DNA of 64,000 nucleotides from Companilactobacillus heilongjiangensis (GCF_000831645.3 NZ_CP012559.1:1736001-1800000); one strand, 5' to 3'; counted from the first letter of the stretch, positions 49,227 to 58,471 are shown. The notes: generated from the sequence alone by a model not told the origin. Made by a program: numbers and translations.

Positions 49227-49244
49227 CGAACAAATGTTTGTTCG
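49227..49244. promoter_or_regulatory. LexA (SOS) box of recA; also hairpin after cinA
   Basis: CGAACAAATGTTTG (49227-49240) matches the SOS consensus CGAACRNRYGTTYG at every position. The arms extend to CGAACAAA/TTTGTTCG. On the minus strand CTTTTTTC follows, so the same bases can also act as the cinA terminator. Confidence 0.8.
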
Positions 49245-49787
49245 TTATATTATTTCTTGAACGAGAGCAAATCCGCAAAGAACTGACTTTTCACGAATCG
49301 CTTGTCTAGAGCCTGTAAAATGAAATTCTTTGACTACTTCTTCGTTATTTTTACCGTTATAAGCGCCGATGAAGACCGTCCCCACAGGGTTTCCTTCAAG
49401 TGGATCAGGACCAGCGACACCCGTAAAACCAACACCAATATCCGCAGATAATTTTTTAGCAGACAATTTCGCCATTGCACTCGCAACGGGTGAACTGACA
49501 ACTGTGTATTGCTCAATCAGCTGTGGGTCCATGCCTAAGAGTCCAATTTTAACCTCATCGGCATAGGTAACGAAACCACCATCAAAGACGTTAGAAGCTC
49601 CCGGAATTGATGCCACAGCTGCTTGAAACATTCCGGCAGTCAAGCTTTCAGCCGCAGTAATCTTCAACTTGTCTTTTTTCAACAAATCGACCGTTTGCTT
49701 AGCTAAATCATTAAATTCATTGGGTACGCCGGCTTCAAAATCAGCTTTTTCAACAGTATTCAAAATTTCAGCTACTTTATCTTTCAT
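49245..49787 (-). CDS. cinA: CinA C-terminal domain protein (short form)
   Basis: 180 residues. The PncC/CinA-C domain is complete: KITAAESLTAGMFQAAVASIPGAS near 48-70 and ADIGVGFTGVAGPDPLEG near 118-135. The N-terminal MoCF-biosynthesis-like domain of full CinA (about 230 residues) is absent, replaced by a 40-residue helical extension. Predicted nicotinamide-nucleotide amidohydrolase, by family. Located between pgsA and recA, the classical cinA locus. ATG 49787 is preferred over TTG 49802, with GAGAG before it. Confidence 0.85.
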   Translation of the reverse strand: MKDKVAEILNTVEKADFEAGVPNEFNDLAKQTVDLLKKDKLKITAAESLTAGMFQAAVASIPGASNVFDGGFVTYADEVKIGLLGMDPQLIEQYTVVSSPVASAMAKLSAKKLSADIGVGFTGVAGPDPLEGNPVGTVFIGAYNGKNNEEVVKEFHFTGSRQAIREKSVLCGFALVQEII

Positions 49788-49810
49788 TGCTCTCTCTTTC
49801 AAATTACGTA

Positions 49811-50395
49811 TTATGATTTAAAAATTTCACGACTTTGCCAGAAATAATCAGCACCAGAATAAATTGTAAAGATCAAACAGATGTATAAGAAGATCTCACC
49901 GATGGGAATATTGATAGCAGAGAAGAAAATATTGTGCATCAATAGGAAAATAATAGCAAGCATTTGCGTTGTAGTCTTAATCTTACCAGGCATTTGAGCG
50001 GCCATGACTTTGCCACCGACTTCCAAAACAATCGTTCTCAAACCAGTAACAGCTAACTCACGACAAACGATAATTGCTACTACCCAAGCTGGAGCCATTT
50101 TGAAACTTACAAGGAAGATAAAAGCTGTCATAACAAGCATTTTATCAGCCAAAGTGTCGGCAAATTTACCGAAATTAGAAACTAAATTATACTTACGAGC
50201 AATCTTACCATCAAGTAGATCAGTTAATGATGCCACTACGAATACAACTGTGGCTAAGACGTGATTGATTGGAATCAAATCATTAGCAACATAGATGTCT
50301 CCTAAACCATTCCAATTAAAAGCTAACAAGATAATGAATACTGGAATTAAAATAATTCGTAGCATTGTCAATTTATTTGGTACATTCCAAACCAT
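49811..50395 (-). CDS. pgsA: CDP-diacylglycerol-glycerol-3-phosphate phosphatidyltransferase
   Basis: 194 residues with 5-6 membrane segments. CDP-alcohol phosphotransferase motif with Asp59, Asp62, Asp80 and Asp84 (SLTDLLDGKIARKYN..GKFADTLADK). Makes phosphatidylglycerol-phosphate, the first committed step to PG and cardiolipin. GGAGG lies 9 bases before ATG. A (TA)n tract lies just upstream. Confidence 0.97.
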   Translation of the reverse strand: MVWNVPNKLTMLRIILIPVFIILLAFNWNGLGDIYVANDLIPINHVLATVVFVVASLTDLLDGKIARKYNLVSNFGKFADTLADKMLVMTAFIFLVSFKMAPAWVVAIIVCRELAVTGLRTIVLEVGGKVMAAQMPGKIKTTTQMLAIIFLLMHNIFFSAINIPIGEIFLYICLIFTIYSGADYFWQSREIFKS

Positions 50396-50422
50396 TTAAA
50401 ATATCCTCCATACTGTTATAAA

Positions 50423-50443
50423 AATATATATATATATATATAT
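50423..50443. repeat. (TA)n microsatellite upstream of pgsA
   Basis: About ten TA dinucleotides between the pgsA ribosome site and PRE copy 10. Confidence 0.9.
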
Positions 50444-50447
50444 GCCT

Positions 50448-50621
50448 GCCGTCTCCGGCTGTCAGCAATATAGTCGCTGTGAGGACCGGTTCGAGTCAAA
50501 GTACGGTCTCGAACCTCGCTTTTGAGCCGAAAAACGCGTCTCAAAAGTCGTCCTGTGGTGTAATGGCTGAAGCCATAACGCCACCTTCACTGCTGACTAT
50601 ATTGCTGACAGCCGGAGACTA
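50448..50621 (+). repeat. PRE copy 10 (forward), pairs with copy 11
   Basis: The cleanest copy: P1 is a 25-bp perfect stem beginning GTCTCCGGCTGTCAGC; P2 AGGAC/GTCCT; P3 GGTTCGAG/CTCGAACC; P4 CTTTTGAG/CTCAAAAG; P5 GTGGTGTAATGGC/GCCATAACGCCAC with a four-base loop. The GCCG end is 52 bp from the pgsA start. Confidence 0.93.
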
Positions 50622-50802
50622 GTGTTTCTTGTTAATGAAGATTCATTAACACTCTCAATACAATTATTAAATTACGATATTACTTAACTATTTTGCACGA
50701 TTAACCTGACTATTTTTATCATAGTAATCATAAATAAATCAATTACAAAAACAACCATTTATCTACATCCATAAAGACAAAATATCAGATTAACCAACCA
50801 AC
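50622..50802. other. AT-rich spacer between PRE copies 10 and 11
   Basis: 181 bp. Holds GTTAATGAA..TTCATTAAC (a hairpin near 50630-50650). Any pgsA promoter in this spacer would have to transcribe through copy 10. No gene. Confidence 0.4.
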
Positions 50803-50988
50803 TAGCCACAGGTTTCTAGGGAGTGAGCCCGCAGTGAGAGTGGTGTTAGGACGGGCGATTTTCCCGTTCTTACACCACTAGGACGATTTTGAGACACGAA
50901 CTTCGGCTCAAAATCGAGGGTCGAGACCGCACTCTGGCTCGAGCCGGTCCTCACAGCAGGCTCAACTCCCTCGAAACCTGTGGCGGCA
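50803..50988 (-). repeat. PRE copy 11 (reverse)
   Basis: P1 CCACAGGTTTC..GGGAG..GAGCC pairs with GGCTC..CTCCC..GAAACCTGTGG. P5 is GTGGTGTTAGGACGGG/CCCGTTCTTACACCAC, P4 CGATTTTGAG/CTCAAAATCG. Different in primary sequence from its partner copy 10, but the same shape. The GCCG end is about 23 bp from the rodZ terminator. Confidence 0.88.
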
Positions 50989-51009
50989 TCCCTAAAAACC
51001 CCAACCAAC

Positions 51010-51057
51010 AAAATAATGGTGTCTACCCCAAAAGATTAGACACCATTATTTTATTTT
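51010..51057 (-). terminator. Terminator of the ftsK-ymf-rodZ gene row
   Basis: AATAATGGTGTCTA pairs with TAGACACCATTATT, T-rich on both sides. Overlaps the rodZ stop. Confidence 0.85.
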
Positions 51058-51893
51058 TCAATATTAAATGTCAAAGTTTTAACGATAGTGCTACCACTTT
51101 GTGATTTTGACAAATCGACAGCCTTGCCATCAATTGTCACCTTAGTGTTTGTAACGTTACCTGTTTGAACTGTGAATGTTGTTGTATCGCTTGGTACTGT
51201 AGTTGATTTCTTTTCACCTGAGCTCAAAGCTTGTTGCCAAGTTGTGTTTGAGCCTTCTTTGAATTGAATCCAAGCTTGACCGCCACTACCTTCAACATCG
51301 ACTTTAACACCGTCTGTTGGAGCATTAGTAATAGTATAAGTACCTTCTGTTGAAGATTCTTTAACTGTTAACTCTTTAGTCTTAGCTTCGGCCTTTTTAG
51401 CTGGAGTTTTCTTGGCTGGAGTCTTTTTAGTGCTCTTCTTAGTTGTTTGTGTCGTATTGTCCTTAGGAATCGTTACACTTGAAGCATTTTGATTACGGTG
51501 CACCATTCCAAAGGCAATTACGCCGATAATAACGATCACAACGATACCAACTACGATTTGAGGAATGTAGTTACCCAAGTTTGAGAAGAATGAATTTGAC
51601 TCTTCTTTAATAGTACGAGTCTTTGTTTCTTCTGGAGCTGATTCTTGAGTTGGTTGTGAATTAGGGATATCTGCTTTGTACTCTTCTAACAAGTCGTCAC
51701 TTGAGATACCAACAGCATCAGAATATTGCTTGATAAAAGCACGAACATAGAAATCACCAGGAAGATGATCAAATTGACCTTCTTCGATAGCGATTAAATA
51801 TCTCTTTTGAATTTTGGTGATTTGTTGTAAATCATCAATTGTGTAGCCCTTTTTGATACGAGCGTTTCTTAACTTTTGGCCAATTTCGTCCAT
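51051..51893 (-). CDS. rodZ: RodZ-like helix-turn-helix membrane protein (YmfM)
   Basis: 280 residues. HTH_25 domain at 1-70 (GQKLRNARIKKGYTIDDLQQITKIQKRYL split), Ser/acidic linker, a membrane segment near 113-135, a lysine/threonine-rich linker (KKTPAKKTPAKK, 155-170) and a C-terminal DUF4115 beta domain. RodZ links MreB to the wall-synthesis machinery in rods. It is last in the ftsK-ymfF-ymfH-ymfI-ymfM row. Confidence 0.88.
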   Translation of the reverse strand: MDEIGQKLRNARIKKGYTIDDLQQITKIQKRYLIAIEEGQFDHLPGDFYVRAFIKQYSDAVGISSDDLLEEYKADIPNSQPTQESAPEETKTRTIKEESNSFFSNLGNYIPQIVVGIVVIVIIGVIAFGMVHRNQNASSVTIPKDNTTQTTKKSTKKTPAKKTPAKKAEAKTKELTVKESSTEGTYTITNAPTDGVKVDVEGSGGQAWIQFKEGSNTTWQQALSSGEKKSTTVPSDTTTFTVQTGNVTNTKVTIDGKAVDLSKSQSGSTIVKTLTFNIEK

Positions 51894-51958
51894 TATTTAC
51901 CACCGATTAACTAATTTTTCTAAGTATAACATATATTATTATCCAACTACTAGCGAGC

Positions 51959-52681
51959 CTATAGCAACCAACCACCAGCAAAATAAATCGTTTGCCCTGT
52001 CAGATAATTTGATTTGATATTGACTAAATAACTGACTAAATCAGCTATTTCATCCGGATTTGCCAACCTATCAGCTGGTATCTCATCTTTGACACTTTCA
52101 AGGTCCTCACTGGAGAATTCTTGAGTGTTCATCTTGGTATTTACAGCTCCAGGAGCCACGACATTGACGGATAATCCGAGAGACGCAACTTCCTTGGCAT
52201 AGGCATCCGCAAATGAGGACATCGCACCTTTAACAGTACTGTAAACGACTTCCATTGCTGAGCCGACTTTGCCATAGATTGAACCGATGAAGACCACGCG
52301 ACCATGATGAGTTTTGGCAAGCTTATCTTGTAGCTGTTTCAAAATCAGAATCGGCAACTTCACGTGAATGTTCCACAGCGAATCAATCTCCTCTTCCGAA
52401 ATATCGACTAACAGCTTGTAGTAAGTGTTCCCCTGGGCAAAGACAACAGCATCCAAGCCAAAAATTTGTTTGGTCAAATCGTCAACTTTGTCATGTTCCA
52501 TATCGAACTTAATCGGAATGAAATCTTGTTTGGGATACTTTTCCACCAATTCCGTGCGCAACTTGTCGATTCGATCATAGTTGCGATTGTAATGCAGATA
52601 CAGCGACCAGCCCTTTGCGGCTAGATTCTTAGCAGTACTAGTTCCAATATCGCCAGAACTGCCCATAACTAATGCATACAT
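51959..52681 (-). CDS. ymfI: SDR family reductase YmfI
   Basis: 240 residues. Nucleotide-binding MGSSGDIGTSTAKNLA near 7-22, catalytic Ser in IGSIYGKVG and YxxxK (YSTVK near 158). In Bacillus YmfI reduces the 5-aminopentanone on EF-P to 5-aminopentanol. C-terminal TGQTIYFAGGWLL is typical of FabG-like SDR proteins. It starts 3 bp after ymfH. Confidence 0.88.
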   Translation of the reverse strand: MYALVMGSSGDIGTSTAKNLAAKGWSLYLHYNRNYDRIDKLRTELVEKYPKQDFIPIKFDMEHDKVDDLTKQIFGLDAVVFAQGNTYYKLLVDISEEEIDSLWNIHVKLPILILKQLQDKLAKTHHGRVVFIGSIYGKVGSAMEVVYSTVKGAMSSFADAYAKEVASLGLSVNVVAPGAVNTKMNTQEFSSEDLESVKDEIPADRLANPDEIADLVSYLVNIKSNYLTGQTIYFAGGWLL

Positions 52682-52684
52682 TTT

Positions 52685-53923
52685 TTACTTCCTATTCGGC
52701 AAAAGATTGTAGTAGGTACAATTATCATCTTGTAAGAATTTATCAGAAATTTCTAACACATCATCTTTTTTAATTGAGTCAATCATATGAATCAATTGTA
52801 AATAATCAACATCATAGAAATATAACTCAGCCATTTGGTTGGCAATTGCCTCGGGTGAATTTTGAGCAAACAAGTAAGATCCGATTGCATCACGCTTGAT
52901 ACGTTCGAATTTAGCATCTGTCAAAACATCCTTGAGCGTTTCATATGAAAGATTTTTGCGTAAATATTCTTGAAATTTTTCAGGATTATTAGTAGACCCA
53001 CTAATTATGATAAAACAATAGTTATTTTCTGCAACAACATTATAAGAAAAACTGTCATCAATTAAGTTCAAACGGCTCATTTCTTGATAATTCTTTGACG
53101 ACTCGCCAATTAAAGTTTCCATGATCATGTTCAATTCGAACTGTTTCTTGACCAATTCATAGCCAGTCATCTCAGTATCAATCCGGATTCCGTAGGCAGA
53201 ACGAGCTTGAGTGATGTCCATACCTTCTTGACCACCAGCACCAATTTTTTCAAATTTGTTAAAAGTTTTTGAATATGGTTGCTCAATCGTGTGAAAATCA
53301 GAATTTTCAACAATATTTTCAACTTTTTCAAACTCAACGTCACCGACTAAGACAATATCCATGTTATCAGGACGATAGTTTTGTCGATAAGTCTCTAATA
53401 AGTTCTCATGATTGATCTGTTGTAACGAATCGCTCGAACCAGCAATATCTTCAGCGATTGGATCATTAGGATAAAGTTGTCCGAGGATTCTTTGTTCCAA
53501 AACCCATTCCGGCATATCCAAATACATCTGAATTTCTTGATCGATAATGCCACGTTCGGAAGCAACGTTTTTCTCAGTAAAGTATGGATGTTGAATCAAG
53601 TCCAACAAAACTTCTAAGTTGTCATAAGGATTTTCCAATGTTTGGAACAAGTAGCCAGTCTTTGTATAACTCGTATAGGCGTTAGAATTAGCACCATATT
53701 TGGCAAACTTTTCCGAAATATCATAGTCTGGTTTGGCAAATAATTTATGCTCAATAAAGTGAGCAATTCCTGATGGCAATGTCTTGTCGCCCGCTTTTGT
53801 ATCAACGGAACCAAAGTTTGCCATGGCTAATCCATAAACTTGACTGAATCCGGCCAAAGGAACCACGCTGATCTGCAAACCATTAGTTAATTTTTTTGTC
53901 TGTTTCTCTAATTTCTCTGTCAT
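52685..53923 (-). CDS. ymfH: M16 family zinc peptidase YmfH
   Basis: 412 residues from ATG 53923 (GGAG 6 bases upstream). It has the inverted zinc motif HFIEH (His55-His59), with the further Glu supplied downstream (GIIDQEIQMY). M16B peptidases work in pairs; YmfF, encoded one base upstream, lacks the motif and is the likely inactive partner. Exact substrate unknown. Confidence 0.9.
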   Translation of the reverse strand: MTEKLEKQTKKLTNGLQISVVPLAGFSQVYGLAMANFGSVDTKAGDKTLPSGIAHFIEHKLFAKPDYDISEKFAKYGANSNAYTSYTKTGYLFQTLENPYDNLEVLLDLIQHPYFTEKNVASERGIIDQEIQMYLDMPEWVLEQRILGQLYPNDPIAEDIAGSSDSLQQINHENLLETYRQNYRPDNMDIVLVGDVEFEKVENIVENSDFHTIEQPYSKTFNKFEKIGAGGQEGMDITQARSAYGIRIDTEMTGYELVKKQFELNMIMETLIGESSKNYQEMSRLNLIDDSFSYNVVAENNYCFIIISGSTNNPEKFQEYLRKNLSYETLKDVLTDAKFERIKRDAIGSYLFAQNSPEAIANQMAELYFYDVDYLQLIHMIDSIKKDDVLEISDKFLQDDNCTYYNLLPNRK

Positions 53924-53924
53924 C

Positions 53925-55202
53925 CTAATCTCCAATCAATTGATACTGAGCAATTGCGTGCATATGATCTGCCACACTTGCAATGTGTTTTTTGTCCAAA
54001 TTATCCAATTCAGCTTGGAATTGGGCATCGGTCAATAAAGTTTTAGGATAGACAGTCTCCCAAATACTGTGCATGATGTAGTGCTGAATCGTATCGCTAG
54101 AAATCTTGCGTTGTGTCAACATAACTTTTTGCGCATGTTCGACTTGTGCATCGGTGAATTTACCTTGCTTGATAAAGTTAATCTGTTGGTTGATTAAATC
54201 CAATGCTTTATCAACTGAATCAGCATCCAGTCCAGCTTGAATCATGACCAAATGGCTGAGTGGTTGGTAAACGCTGGAAACAGAATATGCCAAACTGTTC
54301 TTCTCTCTAACTTGCAAGAACAATTGTGACTGGTCGTCGCCACCAAGAATCAGATTCATAATCTGTGGTGCTAAACGACTGAAATCTTTTGAGACACCCT
54401 CAGTCGCATATGCCAAAGCAATTCGACTCTGATTAAGATGTTTGTGGTCGATTTGACTAGCAGGTTTTGCAATCAAATCATTAAATCTATCAAATTGTAC
54501 CGTTAAGTCGTTACGGTCATTTTGGAGCTTGCTTTCAAAAATACTGTCATTCAATTCAGCTAAGAACTCTTCCTCATCCACATTACCAACAACATTGATC
54601 ACGACAGCATCGTTTTGAATCACGTCTTGATACGTCTTCAATAACTCTTGATTAGTGAGCTCCTTCAATTCGTCGATAGTACCAAAAATTGGCACTTGGC
54701 GGTCAGGATTGTCACGATAAATCAACTTAGCTAGACCCAATGAACTGACCAAGTCTTGATTATCTTCAATCGACATCAAGTTTGACAATAGATTACGTTT
54801 CTCAGTTTCAAAAGCAGTCTCGTCAAATTTATTATCAGCCGTCAAATTTGGTTTAAAGATGATTTCACCTAATAAATCCAAATTATCCTTGAGCTGTGTC
54901 TTACCATCAATCAAGAAATTAGGATCAGCGAACTCGACACTAAAAGCCAAATCGTTAAAGTTCAATAGGTTGCGTGTATAGACGTTAATCTCTGAACCAT
55001 AGAGTTCCATTTCACGGTCATTTATCGCCCGAAAACTGGGATAATCTTTCGTCGAGTTAGACATAACGTTAGCTAATAAGCGGCGTGCTGTCGTCTCTTC
55101 CTTTTTCAATGGACGAAGAAAGTCAATTTGAATCTTGATCGTCCGAAATTTTTTGATTGGATTGATATTTAAGAAAATATTCTTTGCTAGTGTTTTTCTC
55201 AA
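53925..55202 (-). CDS. ymfF: M16 family peptidase-like protein YmfF (no zinc motif)
   Basis: 425 residues with M16 peptidase fold. At the position of HxxEH it reads LLANVMSNSTKDYPS, so zinc ligands are absent. It probably forms a heterodimer with YmfH. Start overlaps the ftsK stop by 4 bp (ATGA type). Confidence 0.9.
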   Translation of the reverse strand: MRKTLAKNIFLNINPIKKFRTIKIQIDFLRPLKKEETTARRLLANVMSNSTKDYPSFRAINDREMELYGSEINVYTRNLLNFNDLAFSVEFADPNFLIDGKTQLKDNLDLLGEIIFKPNLTADNKFDETAFETEKRNLLSNLMSIEDNQDLVSSLGLAKLIYRDNPDRQVPIFGTIDELKELTNQELLKTYQDVIQNDAVVINVVGNVDEEEFLAELNDSIFESKLQNDRNDLTVQFDRFNDLIAKPASQIDHKHLNQSRIALAYATEGVSKDFSRLAPQIMNLILGGDDQSQLFLQVREKNSLAYSVSSVYQPLSHLVMIQAGLDADSVDKALDLINQQINFIKQGKFTDAQVEHAQKVMLTQRKISSDTIQHYIMHSIWETVYPKTLLTDAQFQAELDNLDKKHIASVADHMHAIAQYQLIGD

Positions 55203-57607
55203 TTTTTCACCTGATTTTTTCTAATTGTTTCAAGTTGTTCGGGTGTAATCAATACTTTTCTTGGTTTACTACCCTCTGAAGGTCCTACGATACCCCGATT
55301 TTCCATCTCGTCAACCATACGTGCAGCACGGTTATACCCGATAGCGAATCGTCTTTGGAGCATGGAAACACTGGCTGACTGCTGTTTAACAATCAAATCC
55401 ACTGCATCTTCCCAATATTCATCATCAGGCTTATCGCCATCTGATCCACCTTCATCAACATCGGTTGGAATCATATCTTCGTCGTATTCAGCAGTTTGTT
55501 GCTCACTGACAAATTTAACGACATTCTCAACTTCTGATTCAGAAATATAAGCACCCTGAAGTCGAACTGGCTTACTCTTACCAATTGGTTGGAACAACAT
55601 ATCACCACGTCCAAGCAATTTTTCAGCTCCGACGGAATCCAAAATTGTTCGTGAATCAACCCCACTGGAAACCGCAAACGCAATACGTGATGGGATATTG
55701 GCTTTGATCAAACCAGTAATAACATCAACAGAAGGACGTTGCGTTGCAATAATGATATGCAAACCAGCAGCACGAGCCATTTGAGCCAAACGAACAATGG
55801 CCGCTTCAACTTCATGTCCTGCTACCATCATCAAGTCAGATAACTCATCGACTATAACGACGATATATGGCAAACGTTCCATTTTATCCTCGTCTGCCGC
55901 TGTTTCATTGAATTTATCAACATCATCGTTGTACTCACCAATGTTACGGTGACTCGTTTCCGCAAACAGTTTATAACGCCGTTCCATTTCCTTAACAGCT
56001 TTTTGCAAAGCCCCGGCAGCTCGTCTGGCATCTGTAACGACCGGAATCAAAAGCTGTGGAATGCCGTTATAAACATTCAGTTCAACCATCTTAGGATCAA
56101 TCAGAATCAATTTAACTTGATTTGGTTTAGCTTTCATCAAGATACCCGTAATGATGGTATTGATAGCAACAGATTTACCACTACCAGTTGAACCAGCAAT
56201 AAGTAAATGGGGCATCTTTGTAATATCTGCTTCAATAATGTTACCAGAAACATCCTTACCTAACGGCACAATCAATGGATGAGTCTTATCTTTTTGTTTC
56301 TCAGTAATCTCTCTAAAGGAAACTGTTGAAATAGTCTTATTAGGCACTTCAATACCAACGAAAGGCTTCCCAGGAATTGGCGCTTCAATACGAATATCCT
56401 TCGCTGCCAAAGCTAAGGCCAAGTCATCCGCCAAATTGACGATTTTGCTTACCTTCACACCGACCGCTGGTTGGACTTCATATTTAGTAATCGTTGGTCC
56501 CAAACTAGCCTTTTTAACTTCAACATCGACCCCAAAACTCTTGAAAGTCTGGCGCAATGTGTCCTTGTTGTCTTCAATCAAATGTACTTCAGAAGTCTGA
56601 TCAACTTGTGGCACCTGCTTCAACAAGTCAGTTGTTGGCAACTTATAATCATCATTATTCGTTGTCCCCTCAGTATGTTTAGTGCTGACAGGATCAGGTA
56701 AATCTTTATCTTTAGCTCCGTCAATCCCATAAGGTTTCGACATTACTTCAGCCGTTTTAGCCTCATCGGAATCAGGCATAACAGGTTCACTTGGAGTTGG
56801 AACACCTTCAATTTTGAAATCTTCATCATGATTAACAGCATGACTCTTGAAACTACTCAAGCCATCCGCAATCTTATCGCCATCACGTGTAACCTCAGGT
56901 TCCTGCTCTTCATAAGTAGGCTTTGGAACAACATTTCTCGGCGTCTTTTTAGCTGATTTACGTTGATCAACATAGTTGTTATAGTGACCAGAAAGGACAT
57001 CTTTAATCTTAATAGCCAAATGTTTACATTTAACCAAAACATCTGTTGTAGCAATTGAAACTTGTTTCATCGTAACGTTAAACATCATCAGAACACCGAT
57101 AAAAATCAATAACGCCGTAACGAAGTACGTTCCAACACTCGAAAACATCGGCATGAAAAAGCTGTATAGATACGAGCCAATCATTCCCCCACCGACTGAA
57201 CCATCGACTGAAACTTGAGTCATATCAGCCGCTAACGTGTTCCATGTGACGAGATTATAGTTGTGATATAACGACATATTCGAGAAAAAGATGCCGTGTA
57301 AAATAATTAATGAGCCCAGATATATGAACAGTAAACCAAAGTTTCTCTTCGGCGTCATAACGGGTATTCGTCCCGTAGCGATTATAATGGCACCCGCAAA
57401 AATGCTGACAATCAACAGAACTGGATAACTGTCACCGACAAAGATTCGATACAAATTATCGAACGTTTTGCCCACAATACCGAATTTAAATAATCCTAAA
57501 ATCGACAGAATAATCCACAACAAACTGACTAACGAACGAATTAGTCGTGAATTATTGACTGTTTTTTTCTTCTTTCTAGGCGTTGCACTTGCCTTTTTTC
57601 TAACCAT
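55199..57607 (-). CDS. ftsK: DNA translocase FtsK/SpoIIIE
   Basis: 802 residues from ATG 57607 (GTGAGGT upstream); the extra 33 residues of the longer frame have no ribosome site. Four N-terminal membrane segments (about 20-180), acidic linker (230-330), motor with Walker A AGSTGSGKSVAIN near 470 and Walker B VIVDELSDLMM near 585, and the C-terminal gamma winged helix (VSMLQRRFAIGYNRAARMVDEME). Moves chromosomal DNA at the division septum. Confidence 0.96.
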   Translation of the reverse strand: MVRKKASATPRKKKKTVNNSRLIRSLVSLLWIILSILGLFKFGIVGKTFDNLYRIFVGDSYPVLLIVSIFAGAIIIATGRIPVMTPKRNFGLLFIYLGSLIILHGIFFSNMSLYHNYNLVTWNTLAADMTQVSVDGSVGGGMIGSYLYSFFMPMFSSVGTYFVTALLIFIGVLMMFNVTMKQVSIATTDVLVKCKHLAIKIKDVLSGHYNNYVDQRKSAKKTPRNVVPKPTYEEQEPEVTRDGDKIADGLSSFKSHAVNHDEDFKIEGVPTPSEPVMPDSDEAKTAEVMSKPYGIDGAKDKDLPDPVSTKHTEGTTNNDDYKLPTTDLLKQVPQVDQTSEVHLIEDNKDTLRQTFKSFGVDVEVKKASLGPTITKYEVQPAVGVKVSKIVNLADDLALALAAKDIRIEAPIPGKPFVGIEVPNKTISTVSFREITEKQKDKTHPLIVPLGKDVSGNIIEADITKMPHLLIAGSTGSGKSVAINTIITGILMKAKPNQVKLILIDPKMVELNVYNGIPQLLIPVVTDARRAAGALQKAVKEMERRYKLFAETSHRNIGEYNDDVDKFNETAADEDKMERLPYIVVIVDELSDLMMVAGHEVEAAIVRLAQMARAAGLHIIIATQRPSVDVITGLIKANIPSRIAFAVSSGVDSRTILDSVGAEKLLGRGDMLFQPIGKSKPVRLQGAYISESEVENVVKFVSEQQTAEYDEDMIPTDVDEGGSDGDKPDDEYWEDAVDLIVKQQSASVSMLQRRFAIGYNRAARMVDEMENRGIVGPSEGSKPRKVLITPEQLETIRKNQVKN

Positions 57608-57665
57608 AAGTACCTCACATGAATTTAAAAAGTAATCATCTAAAATTATACCTTTTTTGAGCCTT

Positions 57666-57692
57666 AAAAAAAACAGCCCTACTGGACTGTTT
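57666..57692 (-). terminator. Terminator upstream of ftsK
   Basis: AACAGTCC pairs with GGGCTGTT around AGTA on the minus strand, then eight T. Ends transcripts coming from DUF1149/trmL. Confidence 0.8.
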
Positions 57693-57717
57693 GATTGTTT
57701 GTTCACTGTTTAAGAAT

Positions 57718-57899
57718 GCCGCCTCCGGTTGTCAGAGATTTTCGCCTGCTGTGAGGAACGGTCCGAGCCATAGTGCGGTCTCGAACCTCGCTTTTGAACT
57801 TCGCAAAGACCGCGAATTTCAAAAGTCGTCCTGTGGTGTCATGGCTATCGCCATAACGCCACTTCCACTGCTGGTGAAATCTCTGACAACCTCCGGCTA
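57718..57899 (+). repeat. PRE copy 12 (forward, unpaired)
   Basis: P1 GCCTCCGGTTGTCAGAGATTT with its complement, P4 CTTTTGAA..CGC/GCG..TTCAAAAG, P5 GTGGTGTCATGGC/GCCATAACGCCAC. P3 shows loop CCATAGTGCGGT. It ends GGCTA. It lies midway between ftsK and the DUF1149 gene; the remaining bases up to 58009 are AT-rich with nothing recognisable. Confidence 0.9.
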
Positions 57900-58009
57900 G
57901 TGTATTTTTAATACTCTAGCATAGGGCTTTTTTTAATGCATATTTATTACTGAACTAGTATTTCTTCAATAAACTTAAATACAAAACTCCAAGACCCAAA
58001 ATCTAGAAA

Positions 58010-58471
58010 TTACTTATCTTCTTTTTTATCTTCGTTTTCTTTTTCTCTTAATTCCTCAATCGTGCCATTTGGTTTGATTTCAGCATTGTTTGTAAAGTTC
58101 AATGACACACCGTGATTCAATGTAACGCTGGTTACTTGATATGTTAGTGTTTCGATGTATTCAACGACTGAACGTGACAATTGTTGAACTTGTTTGCCAT
58201 CAAGGTCTTGAATTTCACCGTGGAAACCGATTGGTTGAACTACTTGACCAATTAAACCGGAAACTTTGAATGGTGCATCTTCCATATGAATTTCAAAAGG
58301 AACTACGACTTGAAGAATCTTTCCTTCGTCTTCATTCAATGGTTCGCCATTTTCATCCTTTAATTCAGGATGTTCGATATTGATATTTAAATCAGTTTTA
58401 ACGTCAGCTGTTGGAGCCTCGACGTCATAATGGAATGATTGAACACTAACTGCACCTTTAGTAATTTTCAT
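58010..58471 (-). CDS. DUF1149 family protein
   Basis: 153 residues, acidic, no signal peptide or membrane segment. Matches the lactic-acid-bacterial DUF1149 pattern with a central beta-rich part (VVVPFEIHMEDAPFKVSGLIGQVV) and a charged C-terminal tail (EELREKENEDKKEDK). The family has been grouped with SecB-like folds, so a chaperone role is possible but unproved. It follows trmL by 10 bp on the same strand. Confidence 0.8.
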   Translation of the reverse strand: MKITKGAVSVQSFHYDVEAPTADVKTDLNINIEHPELKDENGEPLNEDEGKILQVVVPFEIHMEDAPFKVSGLIGQVVQPIGFHGEIQDLDGKQVQQLSRSVVEYIETLTYQVTSVTLNHGVSLNFTNNAEIKPNGTIEELREKENEDKKEDK

